A stretch of 64,000 nt of DNA. It comes from an uncultured Eubacteriales bacterium (GTDB lineage Bacteria > Bacillota > Clostridia > Christensenellales > Borkfalkiaceae). The position numbers were made by a program, and so were the translations under genes. The DNA lies in the NCBI GenBank assembly GCA_900540805.1, contig UQHL01000007.1, forward strand, positions 1 through 64,000. The letters are read 5' to 3'. Numbering within the stretch: position 1 is the first letter of the stretch; each line of letters begins with the position of its first letter. Positions 35,514-44,795 of the stretch are shown here, one piece after another. The notes beneath the pieces were generated by a model. That model was not told the DNA's origin. It saw only the letters and a list, made by a program, of their open reading frames with translations, and ran no database searches.

Positions 35514-36578
35514 TTACCGAAACGTTTTTTCGATTGTATCATAACGCCCCGTCAGGGAGTTGGCTTCATCACCGGCACTCCCCATGGAAGCGGCTGTTAT
35601 ACAATTCTGCCAAGGCTTGCCATTTTTCCGGACAAAAAACTCATCCAGCGCTTTTCCGTAGAGCCGGATATCCCCGTCCCCGTATTTTGCCCGCCATTCG
35701 CCGTCCATAAAGCCCGAAAACGTCGTAATTCCTCCTACGCCCAAGGAGGCGTAATAGGAGATGTCCCTGCCAAGCTTCTCCGCGTCGAGATCCAACGCTT
35801 TGGCGTTTTCTCTCTTCCATTGACAAAACAGCGAAACGTCCAGAAAATATTCGAGTATCTGCGTGGTTTCGGCGGGGAAAATTTTCAACAGCTCTTCCAG
35901 AGTTTTTCTCGCCTTTACGTTGGCTTCATCGTTCCCGTCGAGCGCCTTTGCATGATTGCGCCCGATGGGTGCAAATTCCAAAAACATATCCCGGTCCGGT
36001 TGAATGGTGAGAACGTCCGAAGAATCCTGATAGGAAAGGAAGCTCAGTTTAGCCTCTTGGTCGTATCTTTTCAGCCCCTTCAGCACGTGCTTCATAATGA
36101 TCATATTCTGATCCGCCCCGCCATAACGCCGACACCGGTCGCAATAGCAGACGCTGTTGACGCAGTCGTCGCTCCAGATGTAATAATAGTGCGACTTTTG
36201 TCTGAGCAGCAGCGCCAGCTTATAAGCCGAGGTTTCGAGAAAGGAAAGCGCCTCCCGATTGCTGACGCATAAATTCCAGTCGTTTACCCGTTCTCCCTTG
36301 TCGTTTACGCGAAACCATTCGGGATGTAGTTTGAAAAAACTGCGGGGAAGCAGCCAGTCCACGGCGTGCAGCTGATGTTCTATTTCGAAGCCGTTTGCTT
36401 CAAATTCGGCTATCAGCTTCTGCGTGTCCTCATTCAACAGCCAATCGAGATGCCCCTCCATCCCGCCGAATTGATAGAGAGAATGAAAGCCAATCGTATT
36501 GATACCGCTCTCTTTGAGAATGGGCAGCCACTCCCGTGAAAAATCCTTGTTGAGTATAATAATTCCTTTTTTCTTCAT
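35514..36578 (-). CDS. DUF4838-like cytoplasmic protein
   Basis: 354 residues, no signal peptide. It begins GIIILNKDFSREWLPILKESG and has YIWSDDCVNSVCYCDRCRR (about 132-150), an Asp-Asp plus a Cys cluster (CxCxxC), as in DUF4838 proteins that accompany glycan-use loci. A late SLGVGGITTF looks like a barrel strand. The fold is probably a TIM barrel related to hexosaminidase-like enzymes. It is a paralogue of the next gene upstream and is 10 bp from it, at the end of the importer operon. Role: likely trimming of imported oligosaccharides; the reaction is unknown. Confidence 0.6.
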   Translation of the reverse strand: MKKKGIIILNKDFSREWLPILKESGINTIGFHSLYQFGGMEGHLDWLLNEDTQKLIAEFEANGFEIEHQLHAVDWLLPRSFFKLHPEWFRVNDKGERVNDWNLCVSNREALSFLETSAYKLALLLRQKSHYYYIWSDDCVNSVCYCDRCRRYGGADQNMIIMKHVLKGLKRYDQEAKLSFLSYQDSSDVLTIQPDRDMFLEFAPIGRNHAKALDGNDEANVKARKTLEELLKIFPAETTQILEYFLDVSLFCQWKRENAKALDLDAEKLGRDISYYASLGVGGITTFSGFMDGEWRAKYGDGDIRLYGKALDEFFVRKNGKPWQNCITAASMGSAGDEANSLTGRYDTIEKTFR

Positions 36579-36588
36579 GTCCTGAGTC

Positions 36589-37479
36589 CTATAACAAAGC
36601 GTATTTCATAATGCCTTCGTATCCGTGTTTCTCCACGTAATTCTTTTCGGGAAACACCGTAAAGGTAGTCAAAAAGCCCACGCCCAGCGAGCGGTAATAG
36701 GCAATATCTTCGGCGGTCCGCTTTCCGTCTTTGCAAAACGCCGCGTAATCATAGCTCAAAAAATACTCTAAAATTTCGCTCTCTTCTCCGCCGCATCGAT
36801 TGATCAAGCTTTCGCAGCGAGCGCGATACGCCGCATTTTCTTCCTCCGCAAGGGAAATATCGTGCCGCCTCTTAAAGGGCGCGTATTCGGGGAAAAGTCC
36901 CTCGGGAAGCTCCCTCCCGACGGCCTCTTCTCCATAGACGAGAAACGAGAGCGTTGCCTTTGCGTCGTACCTCCGAAGTCCCCGAAGCATGGCTTCGCAG
37001 AAGCGGATATTTTGTTCCGCCGCGCTCAGGCCTCGGCATTTTGGACAACGGCATCGGATATCCCCGCCCAAATCGTCATCGAGCCAAAAATGATAGCGGC
37101 GGGAGCTTTGCCGTAATAGGCGGGCAAGCCGTTCGGCGCCCCTTTCAATGAGCGCCAAAGCCTCTGCCGACGAGGGACAGGCATTGTAATCGTCCGTCCG
37201 TTCCCCTCGTTGATTCATTCGGAACAGCGCGCTATCCGAAGCAAACAGCTCCCGCGGCAAAAGATAGTTAAGCGTATGCAGCTTATATTCCACCCGTATG
37301 CCCGATTTCTCAAAACGTCCGATCAGGGCCCTGTTCCCTTCGACGAAATCGAGAAATTCCCCGACGCCCGCGCGACGCGGGTCGGCATGCAGCCCCAACA
37401 GCTTTATTCCCGATTTTTTCAGCGGCGAAAGCCAGGCTTCGCCAAAATCTTCATACAACAGTACAAGTCCCTTTTCCAA
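36589..37479 (-). CDS. DUF4838-like cytoplasmic protein (paralogue)
   Basis: 296 residues, starting at TTG (37479) 5 nt after the stop of the GH43-like gene, with only a weak GGGG site. The architecture matches the neighbour: VLLYEDFGEAWLSPLKKSG, HFWLDDDLGGDIRCRCPKCR (Asp-rich strand end plus CxCxxC), LSFLVYG and SLGVGFLTTF. It is about 60 residues shorter, lacking the C-terminal tail. The pair is a tandem duplication or a two-subunit enzyme. Substrate unknown. Confidence 0.6.
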   Translation of the reverse strand: MEKGLVLLYEDFGEAWLSPLKKSGIKLLGLHADPRRAGVGEFLDFVEGNRALIGRFEKSGIRVEYKLHTLNYLLPRELFASDSALFRMNQRGERTDDYNACPSSAEALALIERGAERLARLLRQSSRRYHFWLDDDLGGDIRCRCPKCRGLSAAEQNIRFCEAMLRGLRRYDAKATLSFLVYGEEAVGRELPEGLFPEYAPFKRRHDISLAEEENAAYRARCESLINRCGGEESEILEYFLSYDYAAFCKDGKRTAEDIAYYRSLGVGFLTTFTVFPEKNYVEKHGYEGIMKYALL

Positions 37480-37484
37480 TCGAT

Positions 37485-40118
37485 TTACCCCGTGATTTTC
37501 AAATTTTTATAGGACATGGAGGCTCCGCCCGAATAGAAACCGAACCGTCCGCCGCCGAATACGATATCGTCCGTAAACGACAATTTTTCGGATACTCCCT
37601 TTGCGTTAGTCACCAAAACTTCTATCGAGTTGCCCTTCACCTCGATTTTTACCCGATTCCATGTCCCGACGTCGAGAGAAAGCCTCTCTGCCGCCGCATT
37701 GCTGTCCGTGTGCGTGTAATTGAGCTTCTCGATTTTTACCATGCGTTTGTTGAAGGCGATGTAATAGCCCTGCATATACTTATAATCCTCGGTCACATAG
37801 GCAGAATTGGAATACCTCGCGCCGTGAATGATAAATCCCGCGGTGTAAATGCTCTCTTCATTGATACGGAATTCACATTCCACCGTATAATCGAGCAGGC
37901 CCTTGCCCCCGAAATACGCCAGCGAGCGAGCGCCCTCTCTCGATACCAGAGAAGCCGTTTCGTCCCCCTCGCGTTTTTCGAACCGCCACAGCGAAAGCTG
38001 CTCCATACCCGTGGCAGGCGCGCTTTCCAGCGATTGCTCGTAGGAAAAAACATTGCCCGTGCTTTCCGTAAAGGTGAACGAATGAAATTCCACGGCTTCG
38101 CCCAGGCAGGTAAATTCGATCTGCCTTACGCCCTTTCCGACGGGAATTTCCGCAACCGTCGTCTTGACGAGCGCTTCGCCGCTTGTCGGGAGCACCTTGG
38201 GGATTTCCACGACGAACATCTCACCCCCGTCCACGCGCACGCCCAGCTTTTTTCCCGCCTGATTTTTATTCAGAGTCATCTGAAGCGCATAATAGCCCGT
38301 ATCTGCGCCCGTCCTGTCCGCGGCGAAATCGACGAGATACACCGCTTTGTCGCCGCTGTTTTTCAAGCGCATTTTTCCAAGCCCCGCATGCGCTCCGCCG
38401 TACTCTTTCCCGTCCGTTTCCGCATATCCGCCGCCCGCGCCAAACGAAGACCCGTGTCCCTCGTAAACGCCTTGGGGGAGATAACTCTCCGCACCGATAT
38501 TGACGTAAGAGAGCTTTGGCTCCACCGCGTCGCTGAGTCCCTTTGCCACAGACGACGCCGCCGTATAGCCAAAGGTCGCGTCCGAGCCGCCGTAGCCGAA
38601 TTTTCCCGCCCCGACGTCCAATCCGAGGTTTTCAATCTTCAAAAGGTCGTCGAAATAAACGTCCGCCTTTCCGTCCCGATACGCCACGCGCACCGTCTGC
38701 AAAAGGTCGGGCGCGTCGTAGGCGCGTACGATATCTCCGCTTCCCTTTTCCGCGGCCACACCGTCCGCCACGCTGAAAACCCGTACCTTTTTCGCCGCGA
38801 GATCCGTTTCGACGTACGAGTAGTTGTTTTCGTCTATATATCCGAAGATACACTTTACGCCGCTTCCCGTAAAATTATATTCCGCGGTGAACGCCGAAGC
38901 CGTCTTTTCTTTCGAAAGGAGTACCTCCCCGCTTTTGACAAAGTTTTCGTCCGCTTCGGGGGAATAACTGTAAATCTTCGGACGCTTCGGCTTTACCGAA
39001 TGAAACTGCGTCTGCGCCGAATCCATTCCCGTTCCGTTGAAGGTAAGGCGATCGATGGCGAACGAGCAATTCGGCCCCGACGAATTGACGCTGAAATAAT
39101 GATAGTACAACCCGTCCATATCCGGCCCGAGCACGGAGGTGGCGTGACCGAGCGAATAAAAAGTAGGCTCCGTTTCGCAGCCCATGGGCCAGTCGATTCC
39201 CTGCTCAAAGCCTTCGGCGTTTACCTTGTTTTCCGTCCCAAACGCCCGCTTCCAGCCGTCCCCCCGCGCCGTGGAATAGTGGGTGAGATATCCGGGGCTG
39301 AGAATATTGGAGCCCGTAAACATCAGGTAATAATTTCCGTTGCGTTTGAAGATTCCGTTACCCTCCGTCCAGCCGCCCACCGAGCTTTCCGCGATATTGA
39401 TATAACTGTTTTCGTCATAGGCGACGCTGTCCATGGTCGGCATCTGAAAGGCGCGGATTCCCGTAAAATAATTGTCCTGATGACCGCTCATAAAATACAC
39501 GTCTTCGTTGTCGTCGATGAAAATATCGCAGTCGATATTCAGCGTCGTCGCATCGATCGTGTAGCAGACGGGCGCGCCGTCCGTGCCTGTCACAAATTCA
39601 AACGGACCGACGGGCGAATCCGCTTTCAGGATATAGTTTCCCTGCTCGATTACGTCGTTTTTGATATACACGTACATGTAAAAAACGTTATTGTACTGTC
39701 TGACGCAGGGGGGATAGGTGTTGCTCAGGCGCGGGTCTTCCGCGATAAAGCCCTGAGCGTTTACACCGTTATCCGCTTTTTCCCAGGTCATCAGATCTTC
39801 CGACTTCCAGCAGGGAAGCGAAGAAGAACCGAAATTCGAGGAGCCCATATACATATAGTACAGGCCGTTATAGCGCAGGATAAACGCATTTCCCGAGCCG
39901 TACATCCCCTGATCGGGCAAATGCTCGGCCGCTTCCTCGGGATTGTAGTAGGCATTATACTGATAGTTGTCGTAGTATTCCGTCTTATAGTCGGGCGCCG
40001 TCCACCCCTCGACGGGAGCGGTGGAGATCGGCCTTCCCGATTCTTTGGACGAACAGCCCGTAAGCGCCGTCGTTCCCGCCAAAGCCATAAAAAGTATTCC
40101 CTTCCAAAATTTTTTCAT
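37485..40118 (-). CDS. GH43-like lipoprotein with concanavalin-type modules
   Basis: 877 residues. The signal peptide ends in LTGC (lipobox). Residues 60-390 look like the five-bladed propeller of GH43: GNAFILRYNGLYYMYMGS, CDIFIDDNEDVYFMSGH, and the general-acid region EGNGIFKRNGNYYLMF, with DP in AEDPRLSNTY. Residues 400-560 and 740-877 are beta-sandwich modules (the last with WFRF/RFGFYSGGASMSYKNLKI, LamG-like), and 570-720 a CBM6-like region (YVNIGAESY, GHGSSFGAGGGYAE). It probably releases arabinose or xylose side chains from a polymer at the outer surface. Family by motif; exact substrate unknown. Confidence 0.7.
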   Translation of the reverse strand: MKKFWKGILFMALAGTTALTGCSSKESGRPISTAPVEGWTAPDYKTEYYDNYQYNAYYNPEEAAEHLPDQGMYGSGNAFILRYNGLYYMYMGSSNFGSSSLPCWKSEDLMTWEKADNGVNAQGFIAEDPRLSNTYPPCVRQYNNVFYMYVYIKNDVIEQGNYILKADSPVGPFEFVTGTDGAPVCYTIDATTLNIDCDIFIDDNEDVYFMSGHQDNYFTGIRAFQMPTMDSVAYDENSYINIAESSVGGWTEGNGIFKRNGNYYLMFTGSNILSPGYLTHYSTARGDGWKRAFGTENKVNAEGFEQGIDWPMGCETEPTFYSLGHATSVLGPDMDGLYYHYFSVNSSGPNCSFAIDRLTFNGTGMDSAQTQFHSVKPKRPKIYSYSPEADENFVKSGEVLLSKEKTASAFTAEYNFTGSGVKCIFGYIDENNYSYVETDLAAKKVRVFSVADGVAAEKGSGDIVRAYDAPDLLQTVRVAYRDGKADVYFDDLLKIENLGLDVGAGKFGYGGSDATFGYTAASSVAKGLSDAVEPKLSYVNIGAESYLPQGVYEGHGSSFGAGGGYAETDGKEYGGAHAGLGKMRLKNSGDKAVYLVDFAADRTGADTGYYALQMTLNKNQAGKKLGVRVDGGEMFVVEIPKVLPTSGEALVKTTVAEIPVGKGVRQIEFTCLGEAVEFHSFTFTESTGNVFSYEQSLESAPATGMEQLSLWRFEKREGDETASLVSREGARSLAYFGGKGLLDYTVECEFRINEESIYTAGFIIHGARYSNSAYVTEDYKYMQGYYIAFNKRMVKIEKLNYTHTDSNAAAERLSLDVGTWNRVKIEVKGNSIEVLVTNAKGVSEKLSFTDDIVFGGGRFGFYSGGASMSYKNLKITG

Positions 40119-40127
40119 TTTTTCTCC

Positions 40128-42974
40128 TTATCCTTCGGCCGTGTCCCATCTGGCAAAGTTTTCCGTGCCGCCGTCTATGGCGATTTCTGCGTCCCCGTTT
40201 TTCATACAATTGTAAATGCCGAATTGCGCTCCGCCTTGGTTGACGACTTCAAAAAGACACAGCCCTACCGATTGAAAATCCGCGTCGATCCCCAGCATTT
40301 CATAGCTTAAAAAGAGGGTGGAGACCGTCGTGCCGTCCGCCTCCGAGCGCTTTGCCGAAACGCCGAATTCCGACGGAAGCTTATATTCCCACGCCCATGT
40401 TCCGTACGCGAGCAGGGAAAGATTCCCCGTCGTCGCATAAAGCAGACTGATATCCTGCGCTCCGTCGGGCAGATCAAGGCATATCCCATAGCCGAAAAGC
40501 TGTGACGTCTCCCGCGCCGCATACGTCAAACGTATTCCGTCCGCAAGCTTTTCCAGCGTCACGGAAATATCGTGGGCGCCCAGGTGTTCGTAGGTATAGG
40601 TGCTTTGGGGGACATCCTCCGTCGTTCTCCATTTGATAAAAGAAGCGGCTCCTCCGTCAAACGGAAGCGGCGTTCCGTCCTCGCCGTTGATGCAGTTATA
40701 GACCGTATAAAGATTGCCGGAGCCGTCGAGCACGTATTCGAACATCTGAATACCGATATCGAGCGTATCCGCCGAAATTCCCAATCCGTACTTCTCGCCC
40801 TGCAAAACGGCATAGCCGTAAAACAGCTCGATCGACACCTTGCCGTCGGCAGTCTTTTCGCTCGAGAGTACGCCCAGGGAGGAAGCGGGCACATAATTGC
40901 CGTTCCAGGCCCAATTTCCATATTCTCTATGATCTATCGTTCCGTATCCCGGCACATAGAGCTGGGTGATCCCCTTTCCGGACGAAAAATCGAAAAACAT
41001 CACGCCAAAGCCCCAGAACCCGTCCGCCGGCGTATAGTCGATCGTTACCCGAATGCCGTCCGTCTGTCCCTCTACCTTTTCGAATAAGGCCGTCGCGTTT
41101 GTCTTTCCAAATGCGCCGATACGGTAGCCGGAAAGCACCGTTTCGGGGAATATCAAGGAGATAGCTCCGTCGGCGGAAAGAGTGGGATATTTCGTTAAAA
41201 ATTCCGCGTCGCCGAAAGGATAGGAAACGCCGTTTTCGTCCTCGTACCAGGCGAACGGTCCCGCCGACGTGTATTCGAACGGCGCGATTTTAAGCGCCTC
41301 CCCGTACCCGATACCGAGCTTTTCATAAGGCACGACAAAGGTATATATATTGCGCCCCCGCGAATCCGTCAGCTTTTCCGCGTCTATGCCGTAAGAGGAA
41401 GGCGGCGCGTACTCCCAGCTTTGCGTCACAAAATCGGTAACGCACATCGTCCCGAAGGAATGATACAGCACCACCGTTCCCTTTTTGCCGTCCGCCGAAA
41501 ACGCCACGCCATAGCCGTTGGTCGGCTCCGTACCGATAATCCGCACAAACAGCCCTTCCTTCGTCCAGCCGAGATAGCCCTCCGCGGTTTTGTTTGTCCC
41601 GAATTTTTGCGACAAACGGCTCATGACGGGCAACTCGAGGTTCTTTTCCACCTCTCCCTTCACGGCGTCTCCGATAGCGATCTCCGTTTCATAAACCGCG
41701 TCGGACCCGGCCGCGCTCACCGACATTTTCAAAACGGGCTGGTCGAATACACAATCGAGCGAATAACGCCCGTCCGCGGAAAGCGTCGTTTCCTCTTTCC
41801 CTATTTTCACCGTGGCCCCCTCGACTTTTCCCAGCGAGGTAATCACGCCCTTCACCGTCTGCGTAATCTTGTTTTTCTTGGTCAAAAGTTTCGGGGTGAC
41901 GGTGAGCGTTCCGCCGTTCAAAACCCGCATTTTATCGCGCGGAACGGAAAATTCCTGCTCGCCGAGCAAACCCTCGCCCCGCGCCGTCAGGATCAGATCG
42001 GTATTGGGATCTACGTTTTCCATAACGAAATTTCCGTTTTCGTCGGTCGTTACCCCTTCGGCGAGCGTCACGCCCGCAAGCGCGTCGCCCGTGACGTAAT
42101 CCACCGCAGTCCCCTTGACGGTGACGTCGGGCATTTTATAATCGTAATACTCGTAAAGCCGATTGTCACCGCCCCAGATAATGTACGTATTCGGCGTATT
42201 GAAATGATGCGTGCCGCCCTTATACCACCATTCCCGCTCGATCATGGAATTGCCGGCGCTCACTCTGTCGCACGAACGGAAGGTGACGCCGACGGGGCTG
42301 TCTTTTTTCAAGCCGATCTGGGTATAGGGAACGACGAGCTCCACGCCGAAACCCGTCACGGTCTCTCCGTCGTCCGCATAGTGCAGAGAAGCCTCGTAAT
42401 CGAGCACGCCGCTCCATGCGCCCCAGGTACCCGCGACGTTGGCGCCGCGGCGGAAACAGTTGTTGCCGAACGCCGTGACGATAAAATAGTAATCGTCCGA
42501 CATGGGGACGACGCCGCCGTCGATCGCCGTACAGAGATTGACGAGAATATTGTCCGTCCAGATGGCGGGATCGCCGTCTTCGAGGCTCAGATAGGCCACG
42601 TCGTCATCCTTCACCTCAAAGCCGAAATGAAAGCCGACGTTTCCGCGGAACATTTTGATGATCGCCCGCTTCGAGTGCGCGTAATCGGCGGTATCGGAAA
42701 CGATTGCGCCGTATTCCCCGCTTTCGGCGTCGGAGTCGTCCCAGCTTCCCAACGAAAGGACGTCCTCCCGTGCCCAGCGTTCGTCGTCGAGATAGCCGTC
42801 GAGCTTCACGTCCGCCGAAAAGGAATTGGACGGGAAATCGAAATCGGAATTTCCCTCCGATTTATCCGGCCGAAAAGCCGAATACCCTCCGTTGGCGTCC
42901 ACGGCGCAGCCCGCCGCAAACATACCTGCCGACAAGAGTATCCCCGCCGTAAGCAGCAAAGTTCTCTTTTTCAT
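40128..42974 (-). CDS. Lipoprotein with several CBM9-like modules
   Basis: 948 residues from the ATG at 42974, with AAGGAGG 6-12 nt upstream; an ATG nine codons earlier shares a base with the upstream stop (TAATG) but has no good site. The signal peptide ends FAAGC. Residues 35-290 are a CBM9/DOMON-like module (VKLDGYLDDERW), then two short regulatory-like sandwiches (about 285-450). Three further segments share WAW/WEY...P.S.YG(V/I) and YNC(I/M)...DGG...F..W signatures, indicating tandem repeats. No catalytic motif: it probably binds the polymer for the importer and the GH43-like enzyme in this operon. Confidence 0.65.
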   Translation of the reverse strand: MKKRTLLLTAGILLSAGMFAAGCAVDANGGYSAFRPDKSEGNSDFDFPSNSFSADVKLDGYLDDERWAREDVLSLGSWDDSDAESGEYGAIVSDTADYAHSKRAIIKMFRGNVGFHFGFEVKDDDVAYLSLEDGDPAIWTDNILVNLCTAIDGGVVPMSDDYYFIVTAFGNNCFRRGANVAGTWGAWSGVLDYEASLHYADDGETVTGFGVELVVPYTQIGLKKDSPVGVTFRSCDRVSAGNSMIEREWWYKGGTHHFNTPNTYIIWGGDNRLYEYYDYKMPDVTVKGTAVDYVTGDALAGVTLAEGVTTDENGNFVMENVDPNTDLILTARGEGLLGEQEFSVPRDKMRVLNGGTLTVTPKLLTKKNKITQTVKGVITSLGKVEGATVKIGKEETTLSADGRYSLDCVFDQPVLKMSVSAAGSDAVYETEIAIGDAVKGEVEKNLELPVMSRLSQKFGTNKTAEGYLGWTKEGLFVRIIGTEPTNGYGVAFSADGKKGTVVLYHSFGTMCVTDFVTQSWEYAPPSSYGIDAEKLTDSRGRNIYTFVVPYEKLGIGYGEALKIAPFEYTSAGPFAWYEDENGVSYPFGDAEFLTKYPTLSADGAISLIFPETVLSGYRIGAFGKTNATALFEKVEGQTDGIRVTIDYTPADGFWGFGVMFFDFSSGKGITQLYVPGYGTIDHREYGNWAWNGNYVPASSLGVLSSEKTADGKVSIELFYGYAVLQGEKYGLGISADTLDIGIQMFEYVLDGSGNLYTVYNCINGEDGTPLPFDGGAASFIKWRTTEDVPQSTYTYEHLGAHDISVTLEKLADGIRLTYAARETSQLFGYGICLDLPDGAQDISLLYATTGNLSLLAYGTWAWEYKLPSEFGVSAKRSEADGTTVSTLFLSYEMLGIDADFQSVGLCLFEVVNQGGAQFGIYNCMKNGDAEIAIDGGTENFARWDTAEG

Positions 42975-43000
42975 TCTTTTCCTCCTTATAAATCTTTTCA

Positions 43001-43870
43001 TTAACCCTTTATGCCCGAAATGGCAAGTGATTCGACAAAAAATTTTTGACAGGTCGTAAATACGATCAGCATGGGAATGCTCGAAATCACCGAGCCCGCC
43101 ATCACCATGTTCATGTCCATCAAATTGTTCTGCTGCTGTTGCAGGGAAAGCAATTGAAGCTGAAGCGTCTTTACCTCGGTTTTATTGAGATAGATAGACG
43201 GAATAAAATAATCGTTCCAGGTACCGACGAAGGCAAATACGATCTGTGCGCTGAGGGCAGGCTTCACCAGCGGAAGCATAATTGCGAAAAATTGGTTGAG
43301 ATATCCCGCGCCGTCGATTTTTGCCGCCTCAAATAAATCGGTGGGAACGCCTTGCATATATTGGATAAAGAAAAACGTCATCAACGCCCCGCCGAAAAAA
43401 TTTGGAATAATCAGCGGCCAGAGCGTCCCCACAAATCCCAGCGACTGCCAGATCTGATACTGCGGCAGCATCAACGCCGCATACGGTACCATCATGCTGC
43501 TGAGAAGGACAAGCAGCAATACCCGCTTGGCGGGAAGCACGAGCTTTGCAAACGAAAACGCCCCCATTGCCGAAACGACAGGCGGAAAAAGCACCGCAAA
43601 GACGACGAGTACGAGCGTATTTTTGATCCCCACCCAGAGATTTAGCTCTTCAAAGGCTCTGCGGTAAGCCGTAAAGCTGGGATTTTTAGGGAATATCTGC
43701 TCGGGATAAGTAGAAATTTCTATCCCTGTTTTCAGGGACGCCAGCACCATCCAAAGATAGGGAAAAATCGTCGTAACCGCCGCCAGACCCAAAATAGTAT
43801 AGATAATAATTTTTGTTCCCGTAGAGGAGAGCGACGTTTTCCTTTGTTTCTGTCTCACAATTTCTCTCAT
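43001..43870 (-). CDS. ABC sugar importer permease, MalG type
   Basis: 289 residues, six predicted helices. EAA loop EAAKIDGAGYL followed by IMLPL. The ribosome site (CGGAG) lies inside the end of the partner gene. It is the inner channel half of the third importer. Confidence 0.9.
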   Translation of the reverse strand: MREIVRQKQRKTSLSSTGTKIIIYTILGLAAVTTIFPYLWMVLASLKTGIEISTYPEQIFPKNPSFTAYRRAFEELNLWVGIKNTLVLVVFAVLFPPVVSAMGAFSFAKLVLPAKRVLLLVLLSSMMVPYAALMLPQYQIWQSLGFVGTLWPLIIPNFFGGALMTFFFIQYMQGVPTDLFEAAKIDGAGYLNQFFAIMLPLVKPALSAQIVFAFVGTWNDYFIPSIYLNKTEVKTLQLQLLSLQQQQNNLMDMNMVMAGSVISSIPMLIVFTTCQKFFVESLAISGIKG

Positions 43871-43874
43871 GGCG

Positions 43875-44780
43875 TTACTCCGAATAGACCCATTTATCCG
43901 ACAGCTTAAATTGCAGGACGGTGATAATCATCACCGCGATTGCCAACAGAACGGACGCCGCGCTCGCGTAGCCGTAGCGATAGTTGTTGATGCCGTTGTC
44001 ATAGATAAAATATACGATCGTCTGCGTCACCCGCGTATCCGCCAGCAGCTGGGTATCCATAAACGCCTGCAAGCCGCCGATGACGGAAGTGATGAGATGA
44101 TAGAAGGTAATGGGCGTCAGCATGGGTACCGTAATCGCCAGAAACTGCCTGATCTTCCCCGCGCCGTCGATTTCCGCGGCCTCGTAATAGCTGGAAGAGA
44201 TATTCAGAACGCCCGCCACATATAAAAGGATTACGCCGCCGATTCCGCCCCATATGTTTTTGAGAATAAGCACCAGGCGCGGATAAACAGTGCCCGAGGT
44301 AATCCCCAGCCAGTTGATATTTTCCTCGATTACGCCCAACGCTTTCAGCGCCACGTTGACGATCCCCTGCGTTTCGTTGAACATCAATTTCCATACCAGC
44401 GTGATCGCCACCGCACCCGTCACGGCGGGCAGGTAATACACTACGCGGAAAAAAGTACCGCCCCGAAAATTTTTCTGGCTGATCAAAGCCGAAAACAACA
44501 GCCCCAGCAAAAGATTGACGGGAATGCTCAGCATGATAATCAGCGTATTGATTATCGCCTGACCGAAGCCGAGCATCGTGAGCTGCCCCTTAAACAGTTC
44601 GGCATAAACCTTAAAGCTCACGGGCGAAATTTTGCCTTGCAGGGGCATATAATCGACAAGGCTGTAAATGACGGCGACGACCAGAGGAACCGCCGTAAAC
44701 AGCGCAAAGCCTATAAACAACGGCGCCACGAAGCCGAGCGCGGCAAATTTTTCTCTTGTCTTCAAACTGCTTTTTGCCAT
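43875..44780 (-). CDS. ABC sugar importer permease, MalF type
   Basis: 301 residues. It starts with AALGFVAPLFIGFALFTAVP and has six predicted helices; EAA loop EAAEIDGAGKI followed by ITVPML. It overlaps in spacing with the MalG-type gene (4-bp gap) and follows the binding protein by 15 bp. Confidence 0.9.
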   Translation of the reverse strand: MAKSSLKTREKFAALGFVAPLFIGFALFTAVPLVVAVIYSLVDYMPLQGKISPVSFKVYAELFKGQLTMLGFGQAIINTLIIMLSIPVNLLLGLLFSALISQKNFRGGTFFRVVYYLPAVTGAVAITLVWKLMFNETQGIVNVALKALGVIEENINWLGITSGTVYPRLVLILKNIWGGIGGVILLYVAGVLNISSSYYEAAEIDGAGKIRQFLAITVPMLTPITFYHLITSVIGGLQAFMDTQLLADTRVTQTIVYFIYDNGINNYRYGYASAASVLLAIAVMIITVLQFKLSDKWVYSE

Positions 44781-44795
44781 AGTCCGTATTTTTCC

